Positions 32,356-41,505 of a stretch of DNA of 64,000 nt are shown in pieces. The stretch spans positions 1-64,000 of the forward strand of contig JAFWAC010000022.1 of the NCBI GenBank assembly GCA_017507805.1. The letters run 5' to 3'. Origin of the DNA: Clostridia bacterium. GTDB taxonomy: Bacteria; Bacillota; Clostridia; Oscillospirales; Acutalibacteraceae. The notes beneath the pieces were generated by a model that was not told where the DNA came from, ran no database searches, and saw only the letters and a program-made list of their open reading frames with translations. How positions within the stretch are numbered: the stretch's first letter is position 1; each line of letters begins with the position of its first letter. The position numbers and the translations under genes were made by a program.

Positions 32356-33237
32356 TCATTTTATAAGATTAATTTCCGGTATATATATTAACAGTAAAAT
32401 CCCTATAAAAGACAAGGCAACAGCAAATACCTCTTTCGGCTTAGGCTTTTTATTGCCGAAAAAGCTTATAACGGTTGATACAATCATTGTACCGCCTGTT
32501 ATAAACGGATATTGCACCGAAGCGGGCAATGTATAAAGAGCAACAAGCACCAACCAATTTGCAGTGTGGCTTAGTGTTCCGTTTCCTGCCATTGCGACAA
32601 TTACTTTCCAATTGATTTTCTTTTTATCGCCCTTTACAAACAACAATAATATTGCACAAATTAAAATTGTGACAACAGTTTTAAGTATTGAATACCCTGC
32701 AGACGAAATTTTAGAGAAGGGCAAAGCCTGATAAAGCTTTGCAATAACTGCCGACATACCGTTAAAGACAAAGATTCCCATATAGTATAGTGTTCCCGAG
32801 CTTTTTTTACCCTTTTCTACGGTAAGAGACAACGCTAAAATTATAACTATAATACAAATCAGCTTATTCAATGTAAAAAGCTCGTTATGAAAAAGTATTC
32901 CTGACAGAAAAGGCAGTATCATACCGCCAAGCATAGTAAACAAAGAATATAACGAAAGGTTAATTTTGCTTAAAGCTTTTAAGCTGCACAAAGAAAACAG
33001 CAGATTGTTTACCGTGGAAACCATACTCATTATTAAGGCAAAAACCGAAAATTCAAATACAAAGCCCTTAATAAGCAAAAGCACAAGCAACCCAAAGGCA
33101 CTTCCGCCAAGATTAACAATCAAGCTTGGTTTTAATCCGCTACCGTAATTTTTACGGAACATATCGCTAAAGAAAAACATAAAACCAAACATAATCGTTG
33201 CGCAGGTCAATAATCCATAGCTGTAAATTTCATTCAT
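32356..33237 (-). CDS. EamA/DMT-family transporter
   Basis: The 293-residue protein has ten predicted membrane helices in two five-helix halves, typical of the drug/metabolite transporter superfamily. Visible segments are LLTCATIMFGFMFFF, LLVLLLIKGFVFEFSVFAL, LICIIVIILALSLTVE and a C-terminal FAVALSFIGILLLIYIP. The ATG at 33237 has GGTGAT upstream and is preferred over the GTG three codons earlier, which lies inside that site. Substrate cannot be predicted. Confidence 0.82.
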   Translation of the reverse strand: MNEIYSYGLLTCATIMFGFMFFFSDMFRKNYGSGLKPSLIVNLGGSAFGLLVLLLIKGFVFEFSVFALIMSMVSTVNNLLFSLCSLKALSKINLSLYSLFTMLGGMILPFLSGILFHNELFTLNKLICIIVIILALSLTVEKGKKSSGTLYYMGIFVFNGMSAVIAKLYQALPFSKISSAGYSILKTVVTILICAILLLFVKGDKKKINWKVIVAMAGNGTLSHTANWLVLVALYTLPASVQYPFITGGTMIVSTVISFFGNKKPKPKEVFAVALSFIGILLLIYIPEINLIK

Positions 33238-33355
33238 TTTGATCACCGCTGTATTTTTTTCTAATTTTATTCCCGTTTTTTACTTTAAGCAAGACAAAAA
33301 CAGTATTAAAAATAGAAATATCGGTAATTAAAACATTACTTTAAAACAAACCTAC

Positions 33356-33673
33356 TTATTCCATTTCAAAAACCTTTATAAGCTTAGGCTGTGCACCGGT
33401 AACGGGGTCCAACTCCATTACCATTACATCCTTCATATATTCATTCCATTTATCAACCACAGGACTGGTCGCCTGCACGCGTGAGGAATATTCCACACCC
33501 TTTTCACACTCATAATAACCGAACAGCTCGTTGCCTACATTCCAAATAGTGTAGTTTTTTATACCTGCGTTTTTCAGAACATCTACCAATTCTTGCCAAA
33601 TTTCATCATGGCGGCGACAGTATTCCTCAAAGCAGCCTTCCTTGATATAGGCTTTCCATGCATATTTTTCCAT
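33356..33673 (-). CDS. rhaM: L-rhamnose mutarotase-like protein
   Basis: The 105-residue dimeric alpha/beta protein resembles RhaM/YiiL, which interconverts L-rhamnose anomers. Matching blocks are YAWKAYIKEGCFEEYCRRHDEIW (His in the RHDEIW motif), NYTIWNVGNELFGYYEC and the WNEYMKDVM stretch. The ATG at 33673 follows AAAGGAG; a longer open frame upstream overlaps the neighbouring gene and is rejected. No other rha gene is nearby; a carbohydrate kinase and a GH127-type glycosidase lie 1.5 kb away. Its physiological sugar could differ from rhamnose. Confidence 0.85.
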   Translation of the reverse strand: MEKYAWKAYIKEGCFEEYCRRHDEIWQELVDVLKNAGIKNYTIWNVGNELFGYYECEKGVEYSSRVQATSPVVDKWNEYMKDVMVMELDPVTGAQPKLIKVFEME

Positions 33674-33687
33674 TCTTTTATCTCCTT

Positions 33688-34590
33688 TTATTTTATACAT
33701 TTAAAGTTTCCGTAAACCTCACTCACATTTTCCGAAAAAGAAAATGTGTTGTCATACTTTTTTAATATATTTTTCAGCTCCACAATCTGATGCTTATTGA
33801 CAATGCAAATAAGCATTGCCTTTTCATCATTTGTATATGACCCCACAGCAGAAATTTTTGTTGCGCTGTGTTTTAAGGTTGCAGTAATTTCCTTAGCAAT
33901 TTCCTCGGCATGGGTGGTTATAATAGTGAACTCACAGGCGGTTTTTGTTCCCTTAATAATATAATTACCTACAAAGGTTGATATAAAGCAATACAGTACA
34001 CACAAGCAGACAGGCTTGTAATCGTATAAATAACTGCCGTTTTCTGTCGGGGTTGCATAAACAAAAAAAGAAACACCTGCAACCACTGCATTTAAGGCAA
34101 ATGTAATTTTAAAAAAATTAAGCTCAGGCTTTTTTGCGCTTATGTATTTAGAAATTATATCCGTTCCTCCCGTAGAGGAATTTGTCCTGAAGCAAATGCC
34201 GTAAACCACACCGCTTACAACACTGCTTAAAATTACGGGATATATAGTATCGTGACCGTTTGCATTGTACTGCAAATTAGTCAAATCAAGCTTTTGAAGC
34301 CACAGATAAACAAAGGAATATGTAAGACAAAAAACCAAAGAACGCTCGGCAAAGCTATTATTTATACAAAAGAATGCAAAAATACAAAGCGGAATATTAA
34401 TAACAAGGGACATATAGCCTATACTAAAGCCGGTTTTATACTGTATCATTGTAGCAATGCCGTTAAGACCTGCAGGTGCAAAACCGTTTTCAATTATAAA
34501 AAGCTTATAATTAAACGCTAACAAAACCGCTGCAAAAGCAACTACCCCATATTTTGAAATCTTTGTGAAAGCCATACTCATTTTTCGCAT
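33688..34590 (-). CDS. YitT-family membrane protein
   Basis: The 300-residue protein has five or six N-terminal membrane helices (GVVAFAAVLLAFNYKLFI; GYMSLVINIPLCIFAFFC) with the family signature FAPAGLNGIATMIQ and the FRTNSSTGGTDIISK loop. A cytosolic C-terminal DUF2179-like domain ends near FSENVSEVYGNF. The ATG at 34590 has GGGGCGAG upstream; the frame is open 11 codons further. The family is widespread in Firmicutes with no settled function. It ends 15 bases before the rhamnose mutarotase-like gene, so they are likely co-transcribed. Confidence 0.85.
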   Translation of the reverse strand: MRKMSMAFTKISKYGVVAFAAVLLAFNYKLFIIENGFAPAGLNGIATMIQYKTGFSIGYMSLVINIPLCIFAFFCINNSFAERSLVFCLTYSFVYLWLQKLDLTNLQYNANGHDTIYPVILSSVVSGVVYGICFRTNSSTGGTDIISKYISAKKPELNFFKITFALNAVVAGVSFFVYATPTENGSYLYDYKPVCLCVLYCFISTFVGNYIIKGTKTACEFTIITTHAEEIAKEITATLKHSATKISAVGSYTNDEKAMLICIVNKHQIVELKNILKKYDNTFSFSENVSEVYGNFKCIK

Positions 34591-34919
34591 AACACTCGCC
34601 CCATGTTTGCAATATATAAACAAATCAAAGCAAATTATTTATATCACATATTTTCGCAAATGTAAAGACCGTAGACTTATAAAATTAATTTTAGAAAGCC
34701 AAATTAAAGGCTAAAAAACATTTATAACTGCACAAAGAACAAACAGCCGCCTGACGGCGACTGCTTGCATAAATCTTTTCTATTTTAACTCTTTACCCCA
34801 ACTATTGACAAAGAGCCTTTTTTCACTTCTTACGCACTTTATTATTTTAACTTGCCTTATTTTATGGTTTTTTTGAGAGTGTAGAGTTTTTTTACAGCCC
34901 CTTTTAATTGAATAACTTA
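34591..34919. other. Gene-free stretch between yitT-like and GH127-type genes
   Basis: These 329 AT-rich bases contain the hairpin at 34744-34761 and T-rich runs, but no credible open frame or RNA gene. The promoter of the yitT-like gene presumably lies near 34640-34690; none is convincing. Confidence 0.5.
34744..34761 (-). terminator. Probable terminator of the GH127-type operon
   Basis: AGCCGCC and GGCGACT form a 7-bp GC-rich stem with a 4-base loop (one G-U or mismatch allowed), followed on the minus strand by GTTTGTTCTTTG. It is about 160 bases past the stop. Confidence 0.45.
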
Positions 34920-36746
34920 TCACTCAATTATTACGGTTTCTGTGATACGAAGCTTTGCGCAACCGTAAGGTATCATTTCCTTTTCCTCCGCCGCACCTAA
35001 TGCCTTTTCGGAAAGAGGTGCTTTATCGGCAACGGTTTCAAAGCCGTCTGCAAAATCCCATTCTATCGGTGCAAACCTTGCCTTAAGCGCAAGCCGCGGT
35101 TTTTGTGAAGAAAAAGGAATTTCATCTCCCTGCTTTTCCACAACCTCAAAGGCGGTATCGGCAAATCCAAAGCGCCACTCGGTTTCAGGATAAAGCTCAT
35201 AATCGCAATATGGGAATTTACGTTCTACACCGCCCTGCTCATATTCATGCATCTGCTTCCTGTATTTTACAGGCAATGAAAATACAAGTGAGCCATATTC
35301 AACAGCATACATACCGTACGGACGGGACACAAGCTCAGGCTCTGCCGTAAGCTCAACCGTTACCGTTTGTCTGCCGTTCCAATTTTTATTTACAGTCACA
35401 TATCCGCTATTGGCAAAGGTGTCTCCGTCAACCGTCACTTCCTTTGCCCATTTCGGAATACGGATTTTAAGCTCAAAGCTTACTTCACCATTGGTTTCCA
35501 CCGTATATACGCCGCGGTTTCTGAAGGGATACTCGGTTTCACAGCTGACGGTAACCTTAACACCGTTCAGAGTAGTTTCAAGCACACTCGGAAGCATAAC
35601 GGCACAGGTAATTCCTTTGTCCGACTTAATATAACTGCTCAATGTAAGCTTCGGCCAGCCCTGATTGTGGTTTGCTGTGCAACAGCCAAAATGAGGCTCA
35701 AGTCCGAAAAGATGGGCTTCACCGTTATTTGTGCGGAAAATTGATCTGCCGGGAAGCTTAACACAGGCTATTTGATTTACCTGCTGGTCATACTGATGGG
35801 TCCACATATCATCACTCATAGCGGCAGGCAATGCATTAAACGCAAGCTTTTCAAGTCTGTCCGCCCAGATATTCTTGCCTGTTATGGCATACATAAGCTC
35901 ACAGGTATACATAAGCTCTACCACACTGCAAAGCTCTGTTCCCTGATTGTTATTAAGCCCCGACAGGCACTCGTCACCCGTAAAGGTACCGACCGCGGTG
36001 CCGTTATAGCTTTCAAGCACTTCCCAAAGCGATTCGGCCGCATCGGTATAATCACCGCCGAGCAACCAACAGCTGACAGCTTCATATTTAAGCATCATAC
36101 AAAGGTTTACTATATGTGTATCCAATGTCCATTTATTAAGCGGTCTTTTCCAAAGCTCTGTAAGCTTGGTATAATCAGCACCCTGCTCGCGCACGAGAGC
36201 ACCAAGCTCTTTAAGCCATTCCTCCCTATAAATTTCATAAAGAAATTGCAGAGGTATCATACATTCAAACCAACGGTATTCACCCCACTCAAACAGCTTG
36301 ATATCACCGCTTTTCATCAGAGAATACAAGCATTTCATTGAGCTGTAAAGTGCTTCCTGTGCCCTAATGCTATGTGTGAAATCGCAATAAACCGCAAGCA
36401 CCTTTCCGATAAGAAAATGCGCCCACACATCATAGCGTCCGCGTTGCTCAGGCTTGCAGGGGCATATCCATCCGTCCTCCTGCTGGCGGTCAAGTATAGC
36501 GTTTATATATTTTTCTGCCCGACCTATCATATCCTCATTTTCAAGCAAAAAGGCAAGCGGAATAAAGCCGTCAAGCCAATAGGGCACTCTTTCCCAGCCC
36601 TCCTTTTCGCCGCCTATCCACGCGCTGTCGCGTATATCAGGCCAAACCTTATCAAGATTTCCCGAAAGTCCGTTTGCCTGAATTTCAAGCTGTTTTAAAA
36701 GCCAGCCCTTCGGTTTTATGCTGTTTGATTCAAAAAAATTATACAT
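34920..36746 (-). CDS. GH127/GH146-like glycoside hydrolase (beta-L-arabinofuranosidase-type)
   Basis: The 608-residue protein has an (alpha/alpha)6 barrel in its first 380 residues and a C-terminal beta-sandwich. The family hallmark is FGCCTANHNQGWPKL, where the paired cysteines include the zinc-bound catalytic cysteine of this family. The N-terminal QANGLSGNLDKVWPDIRDS and WERVPYWLDGFIPLAFLL blocks are also typical. It has no signal peptide, so it acts on imported oligosaccharides. It lies 17 bases downstream of the FGGY kinase gene, forming a two-gene catabolic unit, plausibly for arabinofuranosides. Other GH127-group specificities are possible. Confidence 0.85.
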   Translation of the reverse strand: MYNFFESNSIKPKGWLLKQLEIQANGLSGNLDKVWPDIRDSAWIGGEKEGWERVPYWLDGFIPLAFLLENEDMIGRAEKYINAILDRQQEDGWICPCKPEQRGRYDVWAHFLIGKVLAVYCDFTHSIRAQEALYSSMKCLYSLMKSGDIKLFEWGEYRWFECMIPLQFLYEIYREEWLKELGALVREQGADYTKLTELWKRPLNKWTLDTHIVNLCMMLKYEAVSCWLLGGDYTDAAESLWEVLESYNGTAVGTFTGDECLSGLNNNQGTELCSVVELMYTCELMYAITGKNIWADRLEKLAFNALPAAMSDDMWTHQYDQQVNQIACVKLPGRSIFRTNNGEAHLFGLEPHFGCCTANHNQGWPKLTLSSYIKSDKGITCAVMLPSVLETTLNGVKVTVSCETEYPFRNRGVYTVETNGEVSFELKIRIPKWAKEVTVDGDTFANSGYVTVNKNWNGRQTVTVELTAEPELVSRPYGMYAVEYGSLVFSLPVKYRKQMHEYEQGGVERKFPYCDYELYPETEWRFGFADTAFEVVEKQGDEIPFSSQKPRLALKARFAPIEWDFADGFETVADKAPLSEKALGAAEEKEMIPYGCAKLRITETVIIE

Positions 36747-36763
36747 ATTTGCTCTAACCTCAA

Positions 36764-38332
36764 TTATTTCATTGTTTCTACCGCGCTAATCTCAACGGGT
36801 AATGCTTTTTTATAAAGCTCGAGATACCTTGCAAAGCCTTCAATTTCCTCGGGCTGTGCCATAAGTGTGACCGATTTTGCCGAAGCAAACACCTCGGTCT
36901 CAAGGTACTCATCAAGAGACTTTCCATCGGTATTCCACAGATAATAAGACGCCAACAGCGCCATTCCGTAAGGTCCGCCCTCGCCTGCGGTTTCCATCAC
37001 AGAAACAGGACAGTTAAAAGCCGCAGAAAGTATCCTCTGTCCAACACCGGGTGTTTTAAAGTAGCCACCGTGAGCATTAATTGTCTCGATGCACACATCC
37101 TCTGCCGTTAATATGTCCATACCGATTTTAAGGGTTGCCAAGGCAGAAACCAAATGCGTTCTCATAAAATTAGCAAGTGAAAAATCACTGTCAGGCATAC
37201 GGGCAAAAATAGGTCTGCCCTCATTAAGGCGGGTTATTCCCTCGCCCGAATAGTAGTTATAGCTTAACAATCCACCGCAATCAAGGCTACCCTCCAATGC
37301 TTTCTTGAAAAGAATGGTGTAAAGCTCGCCTTTGCTTACAGAAGCTCCTATAACATCTGCAAACTCACCGAACAGGTTTACCCACGCATTTATATCCGAG
37401 GTGCAGTTACTGCAATGCACCATTGCCACGGGTGTGCCTGCCGGAGTGGCAACCATATCTATTTCCGTGTGCATTTTAAGCTTTTGCTCTGTAACCACCA
37501 TTGCATTGACAGATGTGCCGGCAGAAATATTTCCTGTTCCGCTTTTTACGGAATTGGTTGCAACCATACCCGTACCCATATCACCTTCGGGCGGCACCAT
37601 GGGAATACCGGGGCAAAGCTCGCCTGTAGGGTCAAGGAACAAAGCTCCCGCTTCTGTGAGGGTACCCGCCGCATCGCCTGCTACGAGCGATTTTGGCAAA
37701 ATTTCCCTTATTTTCCAAGGATATGCCTTGTCTGCAATCATTTTCTCAAAGCAATCAAGCATGGTGCTGTCATAATCGTTGGTTTTGCTGTCTATCGGGA
37801 ACATACCTGCCGCTTCACCGACACCGAGCACCCGTTCACCCGTCAGCTTCCAATGAACATAGCCGCAAAGGGTAGTAAGATATTTTATACGCGGAAGATG
37901 CTCCTCGCCGTTAAGTATCGCCTGATAAAGATGCGCAATACTCCAGCGTTGCGGAATGTTAAAATCAAATTTTTCCGTAAGCTCTGCCGCCGCTTTAGCA
38001 GTGGTTGAGTTGCGCCAGGTGCGGAAAGCGGTAAGTATATTACCGTTTTCATCAAGCGGGAGATAGCCGTGCATCATACCCGAAATTCCAATGGCACCCA
38101 CTGTGGTAAGAGGTTGCGCAAATTTTTCCTTAACATCCCGTTTAAGGTCGGCAAAACAGGCACGAAGCCCATCGTGAACCTCGTCCATAGAATATGTCCA
38201 ATATCCGTCTATAAGCTTGTTTTCCCATTCGTAGCCTCCGAAAGCAATCGGTGTGTGCTTACGGTCAAGCAACACTGCTTTAATACGCGTTGAGCCAAGC
38301 TCTATTCCAAGCACCGTCTCTTTAAAATCCAT
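36764..38332 (-). CDS. FGGY-family carbohydrate kinase (ribulokinase/xylulokinase-like)
   Basis: The 522-residue sugar kinase has a two-lobed actin-like ATPase fold. Motifs are the N-terminal [17 protein letters not shown], the sugar-site [16 protein letters not shown], the second-lobe [17 protein letters not shown], and the C-terminal [23 protein letters not shown]-binding stretch. The ATG at 38332 has GGGGGAT upstream and is preferred over a longer frame. Coupling to a GH127-type gene suggests it phosphorylates a pentulose derived from L-arabinose, but no araA or araD is present, so the substrate is open. Confidence 0.88.
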   Translation of the reverse strand: MDFKETVLGIELGSTRIKAVLLDRKHTPIAFGGYEWENKLIDGYWTYSMDEVHDGLRACFADLKRDVKEKFAQPLTTVGAIGISGMMHGYLPLDENGNILTAFRTWRNSTTAKAAAELTEKFDFNIPQRWSIAHLYQAILNGEEHLPRIKYLTTLCGYVHWKLTGERVLGVGEAAGMFPIDSKTNDYDSTMLDCFEKMIADKAYPWKIREILPKSLVAGDAAGTLTEAGALFLDPTGELCPGIPMVPPEGDMGTGMVATNSVKSGTGNISAGTSVNAMVVTEQKLKMHTEIDMVATPAGTPVAMVHCSNCTSDINAWVNLFGEFADVIGASVSKGELYTILFKKALEGSLDCGGLLSYNYYSGEGITRLNEGRPIFARMPDSDFSLANFMRTHLVSALATLKIGMDILTAEDVCIETINAHGGYFKTPGVGQRILSAAFNCPVSVMETAGEGGPYGMALLASYYLWNTDGKSLDEYLETEVFASAKSVTLMAQPEEIEGFARYLELYKKALPVEISAVETMK

Positions 38333-38397
38333 ATACAAAATCCCCCAAATATAATTTATCACCCAGACAGTTTAACTTAAGGCTGTTATTTTTGTTT

Positions 38398-39201
38398 TTA
38401 TATATTATTTCTCCATGCGCTGCTTTTTTCTATACGGGCTTCGCGGGAGCGAGTCTGACATTCGAGACGGTGTTTACTGCCTCGGGCACACAGGTTTATC
38501 TGTATGTCATATCCAAAGGTCTGGTGTATTATATCCTCGACAACGCCGCTTTCAAGAAAGCTACAGGAAAACACATCGATATTTGCCGTTCTTTCCTCTA
38601 TAGAATAATGAAATGCTATATGGCTTTGCGCAACTATCAATGCCCCCGAAATATATTGAGGGTTTTCGGTTTTATCGTATATAACATACGGTCGCGCAAT
38701 TGCCTGCATATTAATTTTAGGCGCGATGGTATCCAACCAGCGGTATATGCTTTCAAGGGTTGCATCAATGTTATTGACCGTGATGGTGTAATGAGGCCCG
38801 AAATCATTGAATTTGTCGATTTCCTCATCATCCTTTTCGTTTAACCGCCTGTCAACAACGGTTGAGCTTATGTTGCTTGCATAAATCTGCTTGCAGATCA
38901 TATCGGTGACCTCTGCTTCACCAAAAAACGAATTGGTGAGAATATCAACAAAATAGCAGGCTCTGTAAGGAAAAGTATGTATCGTGATGTGCGAGCCGTC
39001 TGCACAGAAGCAAAAAGCGCTTACACCCACATCCTCGGGATCCTCGCAATAATAAAAGGGTATTACAAAGGGAGGCATAATGGGCTTCATATCCAATTCG
39101 TTTGATATGTCTACCAAAAGATCGTTTACAGTCATAATGCTGTTGGCTTGTTCAACAAGGCAACCGTAAGCATCAAGCATATAATGTCTGTCAGCGAGCA
39201 T
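38398..39201 (-). CDS. Tandem AdoMet-decarboxylase-like (SpeD-fold) protein
   Basis: The 267 residues contain two SpeD-like repeats of about 130. Repeat 1 starts RHYMLDAYGC and has GSHITIH (Ser70, His75), matching the pyruvoyl-serine and catalytic His region ESHLTIH of bacterial AdoMetDC; the catalytic Cys position (LFTCG in SpeD) is ILTNS here (Asn90). Repeat 2 starts PHYTITVNNID and has QSHIAFH (Ser193, His198) and DVFSCS (Cys213), keeping Ser, His and Cys. The self-cleaved Glu-Ser bond is Gly-Ser and Gln-Ser here. Known SpeD homologs make decarboxylated AdoMet or, in neofunctionalised forms, decarboxylate other amino acids. It is the last gene of a TIR/ParA operon, 9 bases after the previous stop; no spermidine synthase is nearby. 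A non-polyamine role is inferred. Confidence 0.75.
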   Translation of the reverse strand: MLADRHYMLDAYGCLVEQANSIMTVNDLLVDISNELDMKPIMPPFVIPFYYCEDPEDVGVSAFCFCADGSHITIHTFPYRACYFVDILTNSFFGEAEVTDMICKQIYASNISSTVVDRRLNEKDDEEIDKFNDFGPHYTITVNNIDATLESIYRWLDTIAPKINMQAIARPYVIYDKTENPQYISGALIVAQSHIAFHYSIEERTANIDVFSCSFLESGVVEDIIHQTFGYDIQINLCARGSKHRLECQTRSREARIEKSSAWRNNI

Positions 39202-39210
39202 AAAATTCTC

Positions 39211-41505
39211 CTATTCTACAAAAATATCATTAAATTCCTTGAAATTAATCAGCAAAGGATCAATCCACCAGCGTTTGTTGGCTCTCAGGGTGTTGGGAAG
39301 ACAATAAAATACATCGCACAGATTATATTTAAATTCTGTAAGCACATTGATTTCGTTTCCTGAGTTTTCCTCCCGACTGTCCCTTTTGAGATTGAGTGTA
39401 AAGGTGACAGTTTTGTATCCGTCATAGTTTTCATTCCCGCGGTTATAGGTAGCCGTGAAGGGATAGATGGTGTTAAGCTCGGATACAGCACCCTTACCGT
39501 AAGAGCCGGAGGTTAAAAACCGCAACAGCTTAAGAGCAGAATGGATAAGGTCATCCCCGTCTTCAACAGTATTGGTTTCGAGGTCCTCAATTAAAGTGCC
39601 GAAGCCTTTTTTGAATAATTGCACATCAAAAATCTCGTATTTACCTATTGCAACATATAAGCCGTTAGAATCGGAATTGCCACCTATTCCCTTGGTTTGG
39701 GCGCACCTGTTGCTGAGCTCGATAAATCTGTTTATAAGTATTGCAACATTTACGGGTTGCTTTGTATCGTACGACCGGATAGCCTCCATCTCTGTTTTTG
39801 CCGCCTGCAAAAACTCGGTGTTAAGCTTTGTCTGATTGGTAAGAATTTCATCAGTAGACAAGGCTTTATCATAGTTTTTCGCATCTATAACCGCCTTTTC
39901 CTTACCATAGGCAATCGTGCCTTTATAGAAGCAAAGCAGATGCTTAAAGGTCTCTCCCAGGACAACGCAGGCATCCTCTTTTTTCTGCTCGTCAGGCTTG
40001 TCAAGCATTATGCTTTTAAGCAAGGCTTCGTTATCGTAAATATTGCCTGCGCAAATAATTCGGTCATCTACAATAGCAGAAAGAGACGAAATAATCAGCA
40101 TTGCCGCCGCACGGGCAAAAAGCCGTTTGTTGCGGATGCGAATTTCATCCCGTTTAATATATCCAAAACCGCTTGCTTCACCGATAATAAGCTTTTTATT
40201 GATGATTTCCTCTACTTTCTCTCTTAATATCTCGCCCGGGATATTATATATCGGCATTTGCGGATTGTCGATGCGCTTGCAAATATTGGAAACGATATAA
40301 TAAAACATCTGCTCGTTGCTCTCAATCAAGGTTTCCAAGACCTTGCTCGGACTTGCCTCTATAAGCAGCATAACAATAATTCCGTCCCAATCTATGGCGG
40401 TATCGTCAATAGATTGGGCATTTTTCACCCTTGCAAAAACATCTGGATATTTTCTGCCGAAAAGGTCATACAAAACCTGCCTTGAGCCGTGAATCAGCAC
40501 CATAGCATCGGATATCGAGAGTGCCAGATTTTTAATATATTTATAGTTTATGGCGTGAATATGGTTTATCAGGTAATCATCATTTTTTTTTACAGTGTCA
40601 TCATCGCCGTCCCACGCAAGACCGGTTATTTCATAAAAGAAATCCTCTGCATCGTACTCGATATAAAGCTGTTCCTTTTCTGGGGCTTCGCTCGAAACCC
40701 TGAAATCCAAGGAATTGTAGTCACCACCCGAAATATAGCGTGCCTGAAGTGATTTTGTGTAGCCCTCTTCTTCCTTTTTCAGACTGAAAAGCGAGAAAAT
40801 TTCTTCAAAGTATTTAACATTATCAATATACAAAAGGTGGTTTATATTGATGATACTGTATTTCTCGTCCTCATAGTTGAACTTATGACGGAAAAAGGTT
40901 TGACCGTCCTCATGCACGAGGGAGTAATTCTCAAGGAAGGGCATATGCTTTACCAATTCGCAAAGCATTTCTGCCGTTTCTTTTATACTCAAATTTGCTC
41001 TAAGCGGAGATGCCTTCCAACGGGCTATCATATTAAAATACTTTACAAGGCTGAAATTGTCATCAAAGGTAGACATATTTGCAAAAACCTCGTAAATCTC
41101 GCCGTCATTATCTATCGCTATGCGTGTTTTCATTTGCTGCATATAGAGCTGTATATCAGACAGCACAAAGCGCTTAAGCTCAAGTGTTACGGGGTGCTCG
41201 TAATATGCCTTTTTAAAGCTGTTTATTATGCGGATGGAGTTTTGTTTCTTGGCATCATAACAGCAAGAACCGTAATCACAATCATATCTGTAACAGCCAT
41301 AAGCAAAAATGAATGCAAGAGACAAAATATTATCTATGTAAGAAATATAATCGCTTTCGTTTTTCTTTATGGCAAATTTGTAATCCGAATCCTTTAAAAT
41401 ATAGATACGGATATTTTCATCGGTAATTTTTGTTTCAAAAAGCTTTAACAGGGTTTGCTTGTAGCGTTCGATTTGTTCGTTTTGTGAAAGTTCTGTGAGA
41501 GCCAT
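39211..41505 (-). CDS. Large unknown protein of the TIR/ParA/SpeD operon (764 residues)
   Basis: No family is recognised. The protein is mostly predicted helical and rich in Tyr, Ile, Asp and Lys. An N-terminal region has a cysteine cluster (YGCYRYDCDYGSCCYD, about residues 69-84). The centre includes SISDAMVLIHGSRQVLYDLF, and the C-terminal 120 residues are beta-like (YPFTATYNRGNENYDGY, VTFTLNLKRDS). No signal peptide, clear membrane helix, Walker motif or nuclease signature was seen. Its ATG overlaps the ParA stop by one base (TAATG), implying translational coupling and perhaps complex formation with the ATPase. The size suggests a structural or effector-partner subunit; that is inference. 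Confidence 0.7.
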   Translation of the reverse strand: MALTELSQNEQIERYKQTLLKLFETKITDENIRIYILKDSDYKFAIKKNESDYISYIDNILSLAFIFAYGCYRYDCDYGSCCYDAKKQNSIRIINSFKKAYYEHPVTLELKRFVLSDIQLYMQQMKTRIAIDNDGEIYEVFANMSTFDDNFSLVKYFNMIARWKASPLRANLSIKETAEMLCELVKHMPFLENYSLVHEDGQTFFRHKFNYEDEKYSIININHLLYIDNVKYFEEIFSLFSLKKEEEGYTKSLQARYISGGDYNSLDFRVSSEAPEKEQLYIEYDAEDFFYEITGLAWDGDDDTVKKNDDYLINHIHAINYKYIKNLALSISDAMVLIHGSRQVLYDLFGRKYPDVFARVKNAQSIDDTAIDWDGIIVMLLIEASPSKVLETLIESNEQMFYYIVSNICKRIDNPQMPIYNIPGEILREKVEEIINKKLIIGEASGFGYIKRDEIRIRNKRLFARAAAMLIISSLSAIVDDRIICAGNIYDNEALLKSIMLDKPDEQKKEDACVVLGETFKHLLCFYKGTIAYGKEKAVIDAKNYDKALSTDEILTNQTKLNTEFLQAAKTEMEAIRSYDTKQPVNVAILINRFIELSNRCAQTKGIGGNSDSNGLYVAIGKYEIFDVQLFKKGFGTLIEDLETNTVEDGDDLIHSALKLLRFLTSGSYGKGAVSELNTIYPFTATYNRGNENYDGYKTVTFTLNLKRDSREENSGNEINVLTEFKYNLCDVFYCLPNTLRANKRWWIDPLLINFKEFNDIFVE

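Noticed and set aside
38392-38844. 150-codon plus-strand frame opposite the SpeD-like gene
   Set aside because: The minus-strand product shows two conserved SpeD repeats; the antisense frame shows nothing.
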